NCBI GenBank assembly: GCA_002422225.1
Contig: DITX01000135.1
Span: 1 to 5,205 of the forward strand
From: Gammaproteobacteria bacterium UBA6173
GTDB taxonomy: Bacteria; Pseudomonadota; Gammaproteobacteria; Pseudomonadales; Pseudohongiellaceae
DNA length: 5,205 nucleotides
Reading direction: 5' to 3'
The translations under genes and the position numbers were made by a program. Below the pieces are notes generated by a model, which did no database searches, was not told the origin of the DNA, and saw nothing but the letters and a program-made list of their open reading frames with translations. Within the stretch, counting starts at the first letter, position 1; every line of letters starts with the position of its first letter. Positions 4,387 to 5,205 of the stretch are shown here, one piece after another.

Positions 4387-5205
4387 TCAGCGAGGCGGCA
4401 GAATGATGGCATTTGGACCCGTCTGAAACGCAGCATTGGGGTCGATCACCAGCCCATCAATAATACGCGAACGACCGACCATGGGCCCACTATCTGCTGG
4501 TAAGGCAGGCGCCTGCTCCTTGTAAGACACCACACGGGTGGCCACTTCACTAGCATCAGGTGTCATCACAAATGCCGGCAACGCATCTACTCGCAGCGCA
4601 TAGGAAATGTGTGCTTTTTCTTCACTCTTGCCCTCTGGATGATAGTCGGCACCTCGGCTCAGCGCGTAATACACTGCTGGCAATTCAACCCAAGTCAGTG
4701 ATTCGATGACAGGATCACACGCATTGACCCTACCCTGATATACCGGCAGCCATGGGCGGTAACCTCCCACATATCCGCGCAGGGTACCATCATCCTTCAT
4801 TTCGAGTTTGATCTGGGCCTGCAGCAATTCCAGATCACGTGTGTAGCTCGGATCACGCAACATCACATGAGCAGGTTCACGGGACTCGATCACGCCATCA
4901 ACCGTGCGCGCCGGAAACAAGCCCTCATATTTGGCATGCGGTTGAATACGGTAGGTATAGTGCGGGGAGATGTTGCCATCACCGCCTTTCACCATATTGT
5001 CCTGGCTCATGTAAAAACCAACCATCACTTGGCTGTCATTGGCCGGATCACTGCCTTCGCCAGACACCACGATTACCATCGTCCACGAGCCATTGCGCAT
5101 GCCGTCATTAAACTGCATCGCTCCGCTTGAAAGACGTTCGGGCCCCCGATACGTTTTCCAGCAGCCCAGTGTTTGGTAAAAGGTATTGTCGATTCCCGGC
5201 TCACC
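4387..5205 (-). CDS. Conserved-looking protein of unknown function (N-terminus outside the window)
   Basis: The frame is open from the right edge of the window to TGA at 4389-4387 (272 visible residues). ATG at 5118 is only an internal Met: the 29 codons above it continue as sensible protein (GEPGIDNTFYQTLGCW and onward), and no SD precedes that ATG. Visible landmarks: G-I-D-N-x-F-Y-x3-GCW (4-16); WTMVIVVSG (41-49), a beta-strand-like stretch; LRGYVGGYRPWLPVY (142-156), rich in Gly and aromatics; and VYYALSRGAD then ISYALRVDALPAF (178-212). The mix of short beta-like strands and lack of membrane helices suggests a soluble, possibly exported beta-rich domain; any signal peptide would be off the window. 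The IDN-GC opening and the GGY-PW motif remind me of secreted hypothetical proteins in other proteobacteria, but I cannot name a family. No partner gene is visible; the transporter downstream is 458 bases away and has its own promoter. Confidence 0.8.
   Translation of the reverse strand, partial: GEPGIDNTFYQTLGCWKTYRGPERLSSGAMQFNDGMRNGSWTMVIVVSGEGSDPANDSQVMVGFYMSQDNMVKGGDGNISPHYTYRIQPHAKYEGLFPARTVDGVIESREPAHVMLRDPSYTRDLELLQAQIKLEMKDDGTLRGYVGGYRPWLPVYQGRVNACDPVIESLTWVELPAVYYALSRGADYHPEGKSEEKAHISYALRVDALPAFVMTPDASEVATRVVSYKEQAPALPADSGPMVGRSRIIDGLVIDPNAAFQTGPNAIILPPR

Noticed and set aside
5090..5118. ATG at 5118 as the true start of the unknown protein
   Set aside because: The frame continues open to the window edge with protein-like sequence, and no SD precedes this ATG.
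1..5205. CRISPR array, tRNA or rRNA genes
   Set aside because: No regularly spaced repeats, cloverleaf or rRNA-like segments were seen on either strand.

Overview
The window looks like a chromosomal fragment of a proteobacterium, most likely a marine-type gammaproteobacterium. The grounds are moderate GC (roughly 50-55% by eye), SD-led closely packed genes, and a family mix of lipid-oxidising acyl-CoA dehydrogenases, a drug/metabolite exporter and a Phd/Vap-type toxin-antitoxin locus. The genus cannot be fixed from the sequence.

Layout. (a) Positions 2309 to 1, minus strand: two acyl-CoA dehydrogenase (ACAD) genes in one operon, 14 bases apart. The upstream gene (412 aa, TTG start) carries a glutamate at the helix-G catalytic position. 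The downstream gene has a glycine there and lacks the usual substrate/FAD signature. Together they look like the two subunits of a heteromeric ACAD, as known for steroid side-chain and related CoA-thioester oxidation. The homology of the second gene stops at about base 51. The last 50 bases of the window's left end are about 78% GC, unlike everything beside them, which suggests a chimeric join or a rearrangement. (b) 2310-2536: divergent intergenic region with a paired 8-bp palindrome, a probable operator, just upstream of a toxin-antitoxin locus. (c) 2537-2981, plus strand: an intact Phd/YefM-family antitoxin followed, with ATGA overlap, by a broken VapC-like PIN toxin that has lost its middle (about 60 codons) and is frameshifted. 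(d) 3928-3038, minus strand: a ten-helix EamA/DMT-family transporter with a recognisable promoter. (e) 3929-4386: a 458-base gene-free stretch whose centre is a GC-rich (about 68%), hairpin-forming island with internal repeats, resembling a dispersed intergenic repeat or mobile-element scar. (f) 5205-4387, minus strand: the C-terminal 272 residues of a conserved-looking protein of unknown function, whose N-terminus lies outside the window.

The genes do not form one pathway. The ACAD pair is a metabolic operon. The TA remnant, GC-rich island and 78% GC edge show that the neighbourhood has been rearranged. I found no convincing new defence or mobile system. The items most worth a second look are the asymmetric ACAD pair, the decayed toxin beside an intact antitoxin and operator, the GC-rich repeat island, and the left-edge junction.
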